From: Odobenus rosmarus divergens
Lineage: Eukaryota; Chordata; Mammalia; Carnivora; Odobenidae
Assembly: GCF_000321225.1 (NCBI RefSeq)
Contig: NW_004450398.1
Span: 1,136,675-1,200,674 of the forward strand
DNA length: 64,000 bases
Direction of reading: 5' to 3'
This document shows positions 43,862 to 54,611 of this stretch, in pieces. The notes under the pieces are model-generated. The model made no database searches. It saw only the letters and a program-made list of their open reading frames with translations, and had not been told where the DNA came from. The translations under genes and the position numbers were made by a program. Each line of letters starts with the position of its first letter. Position 1 is the first letter of the stretch.

Positions 43862-44082
43862 TTCTTTTTCTTCTTTTTTTTTTATTTTCTTTAAAGATTT
43901 ATTTATTTATTTATTTGAGAGAGAGAGAATGAGAGATAGAGAGCATGAGAGGGAAGAGGGTCAGAGGGAGAAGCAGACTCCCTGATGAGCAGGGAGCCCG
44001 ATGTGAGACTCCATCCCGGGACTCCAGGATCATGACCTGAGCCGAAGGCAGTCGCTTAACCAACTGAGCCACCCAGGCGCCC
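43862..44082 (-). mobile_element. CAN-SINE, type A, long T/C-rich tail
   Basis: 'gagaatgagagatagagagc', 'gggactccaggatcatgacc', head ccaactgagccacccaggcg. Confidence 0.94.
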
Positions 44083-44090
44083 TCTTCTCT

Positions 44091-44294
44091 TTTTTTAAAT
44101 TAATTTATTTATTTGAGAGACAGAGAAAGAGAGAGAGTGGGGTAGGGGCAGAGGGAGAGGGAGAAGAGAATCTCAAGTAGGCTCCACGTCCAGCGTGGAG
44201 CCCAACCTGGCACTTGACCTTAGGATCCTGAGATCATGACCTGAGCCAAAACCAAGAGTCGGATGCTTAGCCAACTGAGCCACTCAGGTGCTCC
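44091..44294 (-). mobile_element. CAN-SINE, older
   Basis: 'gagacagagaaagagagaga', 'agaatctcaagtaggctcca', 'aaaaccaagagtcggatgct', head cactcaggtgctcc. Directly follows the previous SINE. Confidence 0.9.
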
Positions 44295-44994
44295 TCTTGT
44301 TCTTTTTAATTGAAGTATAATTGCTAGTATAGTTTTTTTTTTCTTTTTTACTATATATTGATATACTTTTTGTAAAAAGTAGGATCTTTCATATTATACT
44401 CCTTACAGTTACTATAAGCACTATGAAACTCATAGGCTCAGAAAAACAATCTAGCAAAACCAAAATATGACAGAGGACCAAATGAAGGTGGTTGTATTCA
44501 TCACATAGATCAAGTTTTCAGACTAACCATAGAGCTGAATAAAAATCATGGCAATTGAGGATATTGCCACAAGAATGACTTGATTCAGCAAAGTATTTAT
44601 AAGGTGATTACAATGTAATTGTGAGCTGCGCTTCAATATTTGCATATATTATTCATGTAGGAAGCAATTTATCAACAGTGTCAACAATAACCACTTTAAG
44701 CAGTGAGTTATTTTCAAGGGGTTTCACCTTCAGTAATGCACTCTGTCTGCCTGAGAAGGAAATCTGCAATGTCCACCAAGGGAGAGGACTAGGAAAGGTG
44801 AGCTGCGTGGACATCAGGTTGGAGGAATTTTTCAACAGGGATTCATCTGCCGCTGCCCCCTGCCCCGGCACTGCTTTCCTCCCCGACCTCGGAGAAGTTG
44901 TCTACAGAGATATTTTTCTTCCGGATTCACCCCCAGGACTTTTCCTTGTATAGACCTGTGTGAACTACCTTGTTTATTTTGTGTTGTTGTTAAC
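44295..44994. other. Single-copy region, AT-rich first half
   Basis: A 110-codon frame (44621-44953) has no recognisable domain. Otherwise nothing. Confidence 0.4.
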
Positions 44995-45181
44995 ATTTAT
45001 TATTTATTTATTATTTATTTGTGAGAAAGTGCACACGCGCAAGCTGGTGGAGCGGCAGGCAGAGGGAGAGGGAGAAGCAGATCCCCGCTAAGCAAGGAGC
45101 CCGATGCAGGACCCCGGGATCATGACTTGAGCCAAAAGCAGATGTTTAACTGACTGAGCCACCCGGGCACGCCCCCCCCCC
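44995..45181 (-). mobile_element. CAN-SINE, classic, central deletion
   Basis: (TTA)n tail, 'gcggcaggcagagggagagg'. The ggctcgatcccag block is missing (gatgcaggaccccgggatc). Head gagccacccgggcacgcccc. Confidence 0.9.
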
Positions 45182-45239
45182 TTTTTTTTTCTTATCCCAT
45201 CTTTTAACTGAGGGCACATTCATTCTAAAATGTCTAAGG

Positions 45240-45431
45240 GTGGAGCGCTTGGGTGGCTCAGTCGGCTAAGTGTCCAACTCTTGATTTCAGCTCAGGTCAT
45301 AATCTCAGGGTCTTGAGATCGAGCCCTGCGTCAGGCTCCATGCTAGACGTGGAGACTGCTTAAGATTCTCTCTCCCTCTCCCTCTGCCCCTCCCTGTTCT
45401 CACACTCTCTCTTTCTAAAAATAAAAATTTA
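45240..45431 (+). mobile_element. CAN-SINE, older (upstream of a pair)
   Basis: tggagcgcttgggtggctcag-type head, 'aagtgtccaactcttgattt', 'gagactgcttaagattctct'. Confidence 0.92.
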
Positions 45432-45632
45432 GGGATGCCTGGGTGGCTCAGTCAGTTAAGCGTCTGCCTTCGGCTCAGGTCATGATCTCAGGGTCCTGGA
45501 ATCAAGTCCCGCATCGGGCTCTGTGCTGAGCATGGAGCCTGCTTGGGCTTCTCCCTCTCCCTCTGCCCCTTCCCCCCACTCCTGCACCCTCTTGCTCTCT
45601 CTCTCTCAAAACAAAAACAAAACAAGAAAACA
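45432..45632 (+). mobile_element. CAN-SINE, classic (downstream of a pair)
   Basis: gggatgcctgggtggctcag, 'gagcatggagcctgcttggg', tail rich in AAAAC. Confidence 0.92.
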
Positions 45633-46352
45633 ATCTTCTACCTTGGCTCTCCACCTACTAAGGACTGTGTGTCAGTCCTCAGTTACCAGTGCCCCTACTC
45701 TGCCCTTATTATGAATTGTTATTCCCTCCAATGATCCTTACCACCATTCTCAAAGCCCTGCATTGTGACTTTGATGCATCCCTAGAAAGCCAATACAGCA
45801 GCACACTCACTGTCTGGTGCGACTGACCCCTTGGCCTATTCCCTGGGATTGGATCGAATGTCAGCTCAAGGAGTTGCATTTCTAGCTCCTTAAATTCCCT
45901 CTGCAACTTTCCATAACGTGAACTTGCCTCCTTACACTGTTCAGAAAGGATGTGCACTAGGGCATAAGGCCACAAAGGTGTGAAGCCACTTCCCCTTTCC
46001 CAAAGCCTGGGTGGCACATGAATTGATTTTAGGACTACGGGGAGATCCTGGGGGGTGGAGAGGGGTGGCATTGAATAACAGCGAGTCACACAGTGAGACA
46101 ATTATTCTCTTTTCAGATACCCCTTGATTAGTTCTAGAAGACAGCCTCAGGGGAATTCTCCTCCGTTAACACACTTCCAAGGCTTGCTAACCTGCCCCAT
46201 GAACAAAGAGAAAATGAGCCTTAAGCAGGTAACAGTGTCTGGCCAAAATGTAACAGTATTTTGTTTCCTTTATATATACTGTCAAAATGATCTTCTCTCC
46301 ATAAGAAGTGACACTTGTTTTCCGTTGATTGTAGTAACAAAGTTTCCTTTCA
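45633..46352. other. Single-copy sequence
   Basis: A 130-codon reverse frame (45709-46101) shows no domain I recognise. No splice-flanked exon evident. Confidence 0.4.
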
Positions 46353-46368
46353 AAATAAATTTGATGGA

Positions 46369-46560
46369 TGGGGCGCCTGGGTGGCTCAGGCATTAAGCGT
46401 CTGCCTTCAGCTCAGGTCATGGTCCCAGGGTCCTGGGATCCAGCCCCGCATCAGGCTCCCTGCTTCGCGGGAAGCCTGCTTCTCCCTCTCCCACTCCCCC
46501 TGCTTGTGTTCCTGCTGTCGCTGTCTCTCTCTGTCAAATAAATAAATAAAATCTTTAAAA

Positions 46561-46589
<29 letters not shown>
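46369..46589 (+). mobile_element. CAN-SINE, type B (first of three)
   Basis: ggggcgcctgggtggctcag, 'cgcgggaagcctgcttctcc', (AAAT)n tail of about 40 bp. Target duplication aaataaatttgatgga at 46353 and 46590. Confidence 0.95.
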
Positions 46590-46595
<6 letters not shown>

Positions 46596-46605
46596 ATTTG
46601 ATGGA

Positions 46606-46844
46606 GTGCCTGGGTGGCTCAGTCGGTTAAGCGTCTGCCTTTAGCTCAGGTCATGATCTCAGGGTCCTAGGATCGAGCCCCATGTCAGGCTCCCTGCTCA
46701 GTGAGGAGTCTGCTTGTCTCTCTCCCTCTGCCCCTCCCCTTATTCGTGCTCTCTTTCTCTCTGTCTCTATTTATTTATTAATAATAAATAAAATAAATAA
46801 CAAATAAAATATTTATTGATAAATAAAATCTTTAAAAATAAAAT
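46606..46844 (+). mobile_element. CAN-SINE, classic (second of three)
   Basis: gtgcctgggtggctcagtcg, 'cagtgaggagtctgcttgtc', long A/T tail with 'tatttatttattaataataa'. Confidence 0.93.
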
Positions 46845-47053
46845 AGGGCTCTTGGGTGGCTCAGTCGTTAAGCCTCTGCCTTCGGCTCAGGTCATGGTCC
46901 CAGGGTCCTGGGATCGAGCCCCACATCGGGCTCCCTGCTCGGCGGGAAGCCTGCTTCTCCCTCTCCCACTCCCCCTGCTTGTGTTCCTGCTGTCGCTGTC
47001 TCTCTCTGTCAAATAAATAAATAAAATCTTTAAAAAAATAAATAAATAAAATA
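46845..47053 (+). mobile_element. CAN-SINE, type B (third of three)
   Basis: gggctcttgggtggctcag, 'ggcgggaagcctgcttctcc'. Followed by the third copy of the aaataaatttgatga site at 47054. Confidence 0.94.
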
Positions 47054-47159
47054 AAATAAATTTGATGAAGAAAGGGTGCAGGTTTAAAGAAAAAACATAA
47101 AGTAAATAGTAGTACAGACCTGCTGACGGCAAACAAGTAAAGGCTGAAGTTTGAGAAAC

Positions 47160-47375
47160 AGATCAGTGGTGGTTAAGGGGTCCCGGTGTGGCGTCCGACT
47201 GGCCTGGGTTTGAATTTCAGCTCTGCCACTTGGTAGCTCAGTGATCCTGGGCCAGTGATTACACCTGTTCCAGGGGATAATCCCATCCCCACAGAGAACT
47301 TGTGTGGTCTAAAGAGAAATGTGAATGAAAGACCAGCACACCATCTGACTCATAAAAGCAGCTCACTCCATGGAT
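47160..47375 (+). mobile_element. MIR
   Basis: 'ctggcctgggtttgaatttc', 'agctctgccacttggtagct' and 'cagtgatcctgggccagtga' are the MIR core. Confidence 0.85.
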
Positions 47376-47725
47376 GCTATTGATATGACAATGGTCCTGC
47401 CTTCCCCTGGGCTACAGCCTGTGTGTTTCGGTAAACACTCAGAAGCCCACCCATGTAGGGGTCCATCCCGGTCCATGTATGCAGAACCACAAGGACAATG
47501 ATGTTTCTGCATTAGTCCCTCCCTGCCCACACATGCTCCTTCCCATCTACACATCATCGCACATGCTCCCATCTGCTCACACCAGTCAGTGGACCCGCCC
47601 ATCAGTGGACCCGCCTGTCTCCTAACCCTCCCTCCTGAATGAGGACAGCCGATCTTTTCTTTTGTTTCACTCACTGATGTGACACATACTTATTAAGTGC
47701 CTGCTAGGCAGGGGGGGGAAGATGA
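47376..47725. other. Single-copy sequence
   Basis: Contains a 12-bp direct repeat 'agtggacccgcc' (47587, 47602). No gene recognised. Confidence 0.4.
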
Positions 47726-47757
47726 GCAATAATAATAATAAGAAGAAGAAGAAGAAT

Positions 47758-47955
47758 AGGGGCACTTGGGTGGCTCAGTTGGTTAAGCATCTGCCTTCAG
47801 CTCAGGTCGTGATCTCAGGGTCCTGGAATGGAGCCCCGCATCGGGCTCCCTGCTCAGTGGGAAGTCTGCTTCTCCCTCTCCTGTTCCCCCTGCTTGTGCG
47901 CTTGCTCTCTCCCTCTTTCTCTCTGTCAAATAAATAAAGGAAATCTTTAAATAAT
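47758..47955 (+). mobile_element. CAN-SINE, B-like
   Basis: ggggcacttgggtggctcag, 'cctgttccccctgcttgtgc'. Inserted at an (AAT)n/(AAG)n run; flanks share aataataataataag. Confidence 0.92.
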
Positions 47956-48239
47956 AATAATAAGCAAGAGGACCCATAGACATGAATCGATTTCGGATAG
48001 TCTGTGCCCTTTATTCTCCAGAAAAGGGCACTTGCTTACAATATGACAGCAGAAACAAAAAGGCAGATCATGGCCTTGCTCCAATCCATCAGGGAATGGG
48101 CACATCAGGTGACTGAAATCTTTTGCCACTCTGTGTGTCCGCCAATGACTGAAAGTGCTCTGAGCGTTGATTTGGGGGTTACAGATAAATTCCAGCGAGT
48201 AGGCGGATTCGCAAATACCGAATCTATGGGCAGATGATG
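47956..48239. other. Single-copy sequence
   Basis: No repeat or gene recognised. Confidence 0.4.
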
Positions 48240-48490
48240 GGACTGACTAAAAATGAGTGTGACGGGGTAGAGAACGTGGCGGGGTGGGCAGGGGGACAGT
48301 ATTCAGTTGGGAATCACTCTGAGGAGGGGGTAGGTAACATGTCAGCTGAAACCTGAGTGATGAGAAGTAGCCAGCCGTGTGAGGTTCGGGCATCACAGCA
48401 TGCCAGGCAGAGGGAGCCCCAAGGATACAGGACATGAGGAAGAAACCAGCGTGAAGAACTGGCAAATCAGAAAGGAGGTCTGAGCTGCTC
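48240..48490 (+). mobile_element. Old LINE-like repeat, diverged
   Basis: 'gtcagctgaaacctgagtga' and 'catgccaggcagagggagcc' fit the same ancient family as 11390. Confidence 0.45.
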
Positions 48491-48854
48491 AAGTGCAGAG
48501 AAAGTAATGGAGAGAGAGGCAGGAAGGGAAGCTGGAGAAGTAGCATGGGGGTGAGTCAGTCCTGAGGGCCCACATAGATCCTGGCCCATCACCTACATAA
48601 AATCAGGGTCTGCCTGTGACTCCAAGGGTTCCCTTCAGGCCACCCCCATGGTCCCACCCTCAGCACCTGACCTCTGATGGTCCCCTGTGCTTCCCCTAGC
48701 AGCCCAGGCCCTGCCCTCTCTCTCACTTGGACCCCAGGGCTTAAGTCCCACACATTTCCACGCTAATGAGCAGAAAGTTCTTTCTCACGCGTGACCCAAA
48801 TCAGTCTTGCAACAATGCACTTTCTGTTGTCTTGAGTAATTATGTAGAGGAGTT
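48491..48854. other. Single-copy sequence
   Basis: Nothing recognised. Confidence 0.35.
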
Positions 48855-49050
48855 ACTATCACGATCATGTCCATTAACATATTATAATTACCACTCTCTG
48901 AGCACAAGCAATATGCTTTCAGGAAAAGGGCTCAAAGAGGTTAAGGAACTTGTCAAAAGTCACACAGCTCAATACTTTGAGAAGATTCAGACTCAGGTCT
49001 ATCTGACTCCAAGTTGGGCTCTTTCTATTATCTCTTATTTCTCCCCTGGC
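48855..49050 (-). mobile_element. MIR
   Basis: 'agaggttaaggaacttgtca', 'aaagtcacacagctcaatac' and 'actcaggtctatctgactcc' are reverse-strand MIR. Confidence 0.8.
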
Positions 49051-49054
49051 TCTT

Positions 49055-49249
49055 CTTTTTTTCTTTTTAAGATTTTATTTATTTGACAGAGAGAGACGGT
49101 GAGAGCAGGAACACAAGCAGCGGGAGTGGGAGAGGGAGAAGCAGGCTTCCCGCGGAGCAGGGAGCCCGATGCGGGGCTCGATCCCAGGACCCTGGGATCA
49201 TGACCTGAGCCGAAGGCAGACGCTTAACGACTGAGCCACCCAGGCGCCC
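49055..49249 (-). mobile_element. CAN-SINE, type B
   Basis: 'gagcaggaacacaagcagcg', head cgactgagccacccaggcgc. Target duplication tcccctggctcttctt / tcccctggttcttctt. Confidence 0.95.
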
Positions 49250-49468
49250 TCCCCTGGTTCTTCTTAAACCTATAGACCCTCAGCACTCCTCTTCGTGGAT
49301 CATCAGGATATCCTGTGGCTTATCTTGTTCACCATACCCTGCCCTGTGCGGAGGGAATCAAAAGTCCATCTCTATGGCTGATTATTATTTGCAAGGTCTG
49401 GATTTAGCAAGAGTGAATCCGGCGTATGACCAAAGGTACACGGCCACTGTTTAAATCTTGAGTCTGGC

Positions 49469-49642
49469 GCCTGGGTGGCTCAGTCGTTAAGCGTCTGCCT
49501 TCGGCTCAGGTCATGATCCCAGGGTCCTGGGATCGAGCCCCACATCGGGCTCCCTGCTCCGTGGGAAGCCTGCTTCTCCCTCTCCCTCCCCCTGCTTGCG
49601 GTCCCTCTCTCACTGTCAAATAAATAAAATATTTAAAAAAAA
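49469..49642 (+). mobile_element. CAN-SINE, type B, slightly shortened
   Basis: cgcctgggtggctcagtcgt, 'cgtgggaagcctgcttctcc'. Perfect target duplication aaatcttgagtctgg. Confidence 0.96.
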
Positions 49643-50238
49643 TAAATCTTGAGTCTGGTAGATCTGAATTGAACATTTGTTACATGAAGAACTGAACAGG
49701 AAGGACGACATTCTGCCAGTTTGGCTGAGTGGGCAAATGTGCGGGCATCCGTCCTGCTGTGCCCATGTCGTGGCTGTCTGTCCAGCACTGTTTGTCCTGG
49801 TATTTTTTGTTTTTACTTATTCCACATTCATTCCCTCTTTCTAGTAACACATCCATTTCAGGCTGAGGAAATAAATACCTTTGTGGGGAACCTTTCTCTT
49901 GCTGGGAAGCAGTCCCACATGAGCGCCTTCCACGGTCCACTCGGGCAGGCGGGGGGGGAGGGGGAGGCGGGGGGGCGGGGAGAATGTGAGCAGAGCTTGG
50001 CCAATGCTCAGCTCTGTCCCTGGACTGTGAGTTGAGCAGAGGTCAGAGGGACGTGGGCGTGCTGACCAGACCATGCCAGTGGCTTGTGGCTATGCTTGGC
50101 ATTTCCCGGGTCTTGGCCCTCTGGCATTTCCATTCCCAAACCTGGGTCTCCACTCAACCACCGCCACAGAGCCTTCCAATTGATGTCCTTGCACATAAGA
50201 CAGTCAGTGGTAGGTATTATCACTCTCAGACTAGGTCA
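49643..50238. other. Single-copy sequence with a G-rich tract
   Basis: G-rich run at 49945-49980. Open frames on both strands are short and unconvincing. Confidence 0.45.
49945..49980 (+). repeat. G-rich tract with quadruplex potential
   Basis: Runs of 9, 5, 7 and 4 consecutive Gs separated by one to five bases. Confidence 0.85.
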
Positions 50239-50255
50239 AGAACCCCAACAACTGG

Positions 50256-50458
50256 GGGCGCCTGGGTGGCTCAGTCATTAAGCGTCTGCCTTCGGCTCAG
50301 GTCATGATCCCAGGGTCCTAGGATCGAGCCCCGCATCGGGCTCCCTGCTCAGCAGGGAGTCTGCTTCTCCCTCTCCCACTCCCCCCACTTGTGTTCCCTC
50401 TCTCGCTGTGTCTCTCTCTGTCAAATAAATAAATAAAATCTTTAAAAAAAAAAAAAAA
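50256..50458 (+). mobile_element. CAN-SINE, B-like
   Basis: gggcgcctgggtggctcag, 'cagcagggagtctgcttctc', 'cccactccccccacttgtgt'. Target duplication agaaccccaacaactgg / agaaccccaacacctgg. Confidence 0.96.
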
Positions 50459-50516
50459 GAACCCCAACACCTGGACCTGTCCTAGAAGAAAGGGTTTGGT
50501 CCTACCTCAAGAGATT

Positions 50517-50694
50517 TTTTTTTTTTTTTAAGATTTTATTTATTTGACAGAGAGAGCACAAGCAGAAGGAGAGAGAGGGAGAAGCAGGCTCCCTGCTGAG
50601 CAAGGAGCCCGATGTGGGACTCAATCCCAGGACCCTGGGATCATGACCCGGGCTGAAGGCAGCCACTTAACCGACTGAGCCACCCAGGCGTCCC
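50517..50694 (-). mobile_element. CAN-SINE, shortened
   Basis: 'gacagagagagcacaagcag', head accgactgagccacccaggcg. Perfect target duplication ctacctcaagagatt. Confidence 0.95.
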
Positions 50695-50792
50695 CTACCT
50701 CAAGAGATTGACAAATGAAAGTACACTTGTAAATTTTAAGCATGCAGGTGGTGGTGTTGTTGCTGTTGTTGTTTTTATAAAAACACAATTCC

Positions 50793-50929
50793 AGGACACC
50801 TGCTGGCTCAGTTGGTAGAGAATGTAACTCTTGATCTCAGGGTCACGAGTTTGAGCCCCACATGGGGCATAGAGATTCCTTAAAATATACATATTTTATA
50901 TTATTATATATTATATATATAAATAAAAA
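50793..50929 (+). mobile_element. Short old CAN-SINE with AT-rich tail
   Basis: aggacacctgctggctcagt, 'gtttgagccccacatggggc', then (AT)n and aaataaaaa. Near-duplicated aaacacaattcc / aaaacaattcct. Confidence 0.87.
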
Positions 50930-50939
50930 ACAATTCCTA

Positions 50940-51137
50940 GGGACGCCTTGGTGGCACAGTCGATTAGGTGTCCAGCAATTGGTTTCGGCTCTCGTCATGA
51001 TCTCAGGGTCATGAGATTGAGGCCTGAGTCGGGCTCTGTGCTCAGCGCCATGTCTGCTTGAGATTCTCTCCCTCTTCCTCTGCCTCTTCCCTCGTGCTCT
51101 CTCTCTCTCTCAAATAAATAAATAAATCTTAAAAAAA
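50940..51137 (+). mobile_element. CAN-SINE, older
   Basis: gggacgccttggtggcacag, 'ggtttcggctctcgtcatga', 'gtctgcttgagattctctcc'. Target duplication aattccta. It directly follows the previous SINE. Confidence 0.92.
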
Positions 51138-51293
51138 ATTCCTAAACAAACACTCAAACAAAATACAACTCCTTGTTTTAACCTGCTTTTTCAGGGAAGC
51201 TCTCTACTACATCATGCAACCGGACATGATATTAAACCTCCACCTTCACAGAATAGATGATGAAGAAATTAAATCTGTAAAACGAGTTGTATA

Positions 51294-51498
51294 GGGGCGC
51301 CTGGGGAGCTCAGTCGTTAAGCGTCTGCCTTCGGCTCAGGTCATGATCCCGGGGTCCTGGGATCGAGCCCCGCATCAGGCTCCCTGCTCAGTGGGAAGTC
51401 TGCTTCTCCCTCTCCCACACCCCCTGCTTGTGTTCCCTCTCTCGCTGTGTCTCTCTGTCAAATAAATAAATAAAATCTTTAAAAAAACAAAACAAAAA
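51294..51498 (+). mobile_element. CAN-SINE, type B
   Basis: ggggcgcctggggagctcag, 'tgggaagtctgcttctccct'. Target duplication aaacgagttgtat / aactgagttgtat. Confidence 0.95.
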
Positions 51499-51529
51499 AA
51501 ACTGAGTTGTATGTTATGTTGTAATAAAT

Positions 51530-51840
51530 ACTGTGGAGAAGGCCTTTTTGCTAAGTCATCATTTAGGGACCTGTAGGTGGTGAGGGTGTAAGTCCTCCAA
51601 GTGGAGAAATCCGCAAGTGCAAAGGCCCTGTGGTGGGTGTGCTCTTAGCATGGTGAAGGTCAAGCAAGGTCAGTATGGCTGAGCAGAGTGATCAGGGAGG
51701 TAGCAGGGAGCCAAGTAATGCATGGCCTTGCAGGCTATGATAAAGACTTTGACCTTCACCTCTGGGAGCAACGGGAAATCATCTTACATAGCATTTTGAG
51801 TAGAAGAATAACTGAGGATGCCAACAACTTCTGTACAGAG
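51530..51840 (+). mobile_element. Old LINE-like repeat
   Basis: 'cgcaagtgcaaaggccctgt', 'agtatggctgagcagagtga' and 'gccttgcaggctatgataaa' are the clearest copy of the ancient family noted at 11390. Confidence 0.6.
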
Positions 51841-52152
51841 AACAGATGGAGGGAGCCAAGGCCGTGGGGGGAGCTCTGCTAGACAGCCATCATTACTGTT
51901 GAGGTTCTGCAGGATTGGATTTTGCCTCTTCCTCTCATTTTATCCCACGCCCCACCCTTCTCCTCCCCCACTCCCTCCCCGACATTCTTTCTGTTCCTAA
52001 GAATGAGCTACCTGACACCAGCATCGTTGGGAGCCTGAGTCTGCATTCCTAGCAAGCCCGCAGGTACATCTGAGAGCCTTAAACTCGGAGAACCACCGCC
52101 GCCGGGTATGTTGAGAACACATCCTTGAGTACCAGAGAGAGGAACTCTGTTC
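51841..52152. other. Single-copy sequence
   Basis: Pyrimidine-rich at 51930-51990; nothing else recognised. Confidence 0.4.
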
Positions 52153-52167
52153 AAGAGTTCCAGGAGC

Positions 52168-52378
52168 GGGCGCCTGGGTGGCTCAGTTGGTTAAGCGACT
52201 GCCTTCGGCTCAGGTCGTGGTCCTGGAGTCCCGGGATCGAGTCCCGCGTCGGGCTCCCTGCTCGGCAAGGAGTCCGCTTCTCCCTCTGACCCTCTGACCC
52301 TCTTCCCTCTCGTGCTCTCTATCTCATTCCCCCTCTCTCAAATAAATAAATAAATAAAATCTTAAAAAAAAAAAAAAA
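52168..52378 (+). mobile_element. CAN-SINE, type A, young-looking
   Basis: gggcgcctgggtggctcag, 'ctggagtcccgggatcgagt', a 9-bp duplicated ctctgaccc. CpGs intact. Perfect target duplication agagttccaggagcg. Confidence 0.96.
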
Positions 52379-52479
52379 AGAGTTCCAGGAGCGAGGAATT
52401 ACATACCTAGGCGGATCAAAGTGGTTCTAGGTAACTCACAGAACTAACCCTGCATTTCTTCCAATTTCCTGCTTCACCC

Positions 52480-53091
52480 ACCATCACCCTAGACCACGTG
52501 ATGGGTCCGAACTGCCTGCTGCTCCGATAGTGTAGGGGAGAAAAGAAATCTTTTTCCTCCGCCCACCTTACGTTCTCTGGCTGTAAATTCTTCCCTGTGA
52601 ATTGAACTAACAAGAGACAGACTGACAAGAGAAAAAGCTTGTGCGTTTAGTGGAAGCACTCACACAAATAAGGTGTGGTTAGAACTTGGGCTTATATAGC
52701 CTCTGAACAAAAGAGCAATGCATTTTTGGAGAAGTGACAAACCAAAGGAAAAGGACTTTGAGCTTCCAGAGGCAGCAAATCATGGGAAGGTAAATATACG
52801 GGGAGACTAAGGGTGGTGAGGGCTAATCGTTAGCGGTATTTGTTATGCAGATGCCTTTCTTGATGATCCAGGTCTGGAGTTGTCTCCACGGATCAACTTC
52901 TGTCCTTCCTGGTATTGGGGGAGGGGAGACACGTTTACAAATTTTTGTCCTACTTGTAGGCAACTAGGGGAAGGGCACAGGATTTTTCTTAAATCTGTTT
53001 CTTCTCAATTGTTCTCAGTTCAAAATAATCCTTATGCCAAAGTGGCATATTTTGGGGTAGCATATTTTGGGGTGGCATATTCTGCTACCCT
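52480..53091 (+). mobile_element. LTR-like repeat with TGCCA-AAG-TGGCA end, copy 2
   Basis: Shares its 3' end (caaaataatcc, tatgccaaagtggcatattt, ggggt) with 12990-13480. Here the end carries extra tandem copies of 'gcatattttggggt'. No internal region. Probably a solo LTR; family not named. Confidence 0.5.
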
Positions 53092-53105
53092 TCAATAACG
53101 ATTTT

Positions 53106-53298
53106 AAAGATTTTATTTATTTATTTTTGTGAGAGAGGGAGAAAGAGCACAAGGAGGGGAACAGGGAGTGGCAGAGGGAGAGGGAGAAGCTGACTCCCCG
53201 CTGAGCAGGGTACCCAACAAGGGACAAGATCCCAGGACCCCGGGATCAGGACCTGAGCTGAAGGCAGACGCTTCACCGACTGAGCCACCCCGGCGCCC
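53106..53298 (-). mobile_element. CAN-SINE, classic
   Basis: 'gggagtggcagagggagagg', head gactgagccaccccggcgcc. Target duplication tcaataacgatttta / tcaatagccatttta. Confidence 0.94.
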
Positions 53299-54150
53299 TC
53301 AATAGCCATTTTAAGTAAGTAAAACCTTATTCTGCTATAATTACGGCCATACATTTCCCCGAAGTCTCTAGTAATTGAGTAAGCATATTATGCGAGTTAA
53401 TGTTGAGCATCATTTCCTCTGGTGAACTCCTACCCCTTTCAGAACCCAGCTAAGGGGTCACCTCCTAAGAGAAGCCTTCCTGGATATTCTTTTAAAGAAG
53501 TTAAATATAGGGTGAGGAAGGCTACATGGACTGATTACAATATTTAACTCCAAGTTCTTCAACACGCAGGGAAAAGAGAGATGGGTGGATTGTGTACCTC
53601 TCTTTGGTAGTAGAGTATACACTAGTTCGTTCGTTCGTTCGTTCGTTCCTTCATTTTATTTTAATTCATTGTGAGTCTACTGTGGACCAACAAACTTTTT
53701 ACTGATCCTGAAGTCATTTCCTCGAAATTGATGTTAGCACAACCGATACAACACAACCTACAATGTTGGGGTCCCACCTTCCCTCCCAGACTTCTGACCT
53801 CCCCACATGTGACTGGCCTCCATTATTGATACTAGCTTTCCTGGGGTCCTGACAAGCATTGAAGCACACTCGGGAACACTGAATACATTTACTAGCGTAT
53901 GATGCCACATAAGCCGAATACAGTTTTCAGGACATGAGTGACATTAAAAACTGTCCCTGTCCTCAGTTCATTTCACCTACTTATTCTTGCCTTACTAATT
54001 CATCAACAGCCTCCTGGTTCTCCTGCACTTCCTCTAATGGGATTTCCTCCTCCGGCTATCATCAGTCTTCGGAGAAGTAGCAAAAGATTGAAGAGAACCG
54101 TGTGCCAAGAAGCGCTGGTTGCCTTTCTGAGCTTGATCCCAGCCTGCCTG
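53299..54150. other. Single-copy sequence with a GTTC repeat
   Basis: Tetranucleotide run at 53625-53648. No gene recognised. Confidence 0.45.
53625..53648. repeat. (GTTC)n microsatellite
   Basis: About six uninterrupted GTTC units, each junction carrying a CpG. Confidence 0.93.
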
Positions 54151-54156
54151 TTCTTT

Positions 54157-54196
<40 letters not shown>

Positions 54197-54230
54197 TCCT
54201 TCTTTCTTTCTTTCTTTCCTTCTTTCTTTT
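54151..54230. repeat. (TTTC)n tract, expanded SINE tail
   Basis: About 80 bp of TTTC with scattered CCTT interruptions, joined to the tail of the reverse-strand SINE. Confidence 0.95.
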
Positions 54231-54415
54231 AAGATTTTATTTATTTATTTGACAGAGAGACACAGCGAGAGAGGGAACACAAGCAGGGGGAGTGGGAGAG
54301 GGAGAGGCAGGCTTCCCGCTGAGCAGGGAGCCCATGCAGGGCTCGATCCCAGGACCCCAGGATCATGACCTGAGCTGAAGGCAGACACTTAACAACTGAG
54401 CCACCCAGGCGCCCC
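54231..54415 (-). mobile_element. CAN-SINE, type B
   Basis: 'acacagcgagagagggaaca', 'caggcttcccgctgagcagg', head caactgagccacccaggcgc. Its tail has expanded into the TTTC tract. Confidence 0.95.
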
Positions 54416-54611
54416 TCACTCGGCAAATCTTGATATCCTTTCCCCCTTCTCCCTTTTGTTTATCTTGGTTTCTCACTTTTCTCTCGTATTATGCTTTTTG
54501 GCATTATTGTTCCTACTTTTGTTATAAAATGCTCCCAATCTTCTTTGGAAGTTTGAATCAGTGACATTTTTAGAATACTCAGCCATTCTGATGGAATCAG
54601 TGACATTTTTT

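Noticed and set aside
46816..47016. Recurring peptide '[21 protein letters not shown]' in many frames, looking like a small gene family
   Set aside because: It is the translation of the plus strand of CAN-SINEs (CTCAGTCGTTAAGCG...); it occurs only where a SINE lies and has no promoter for protein expression.
46369..47053. Evenly spaced repeats resembling a CRISPR array
   Set aside because: The repeats are 200-bp SINEs with poly-A tails in a mammalian genome; there are no short repeats with unique spacers.
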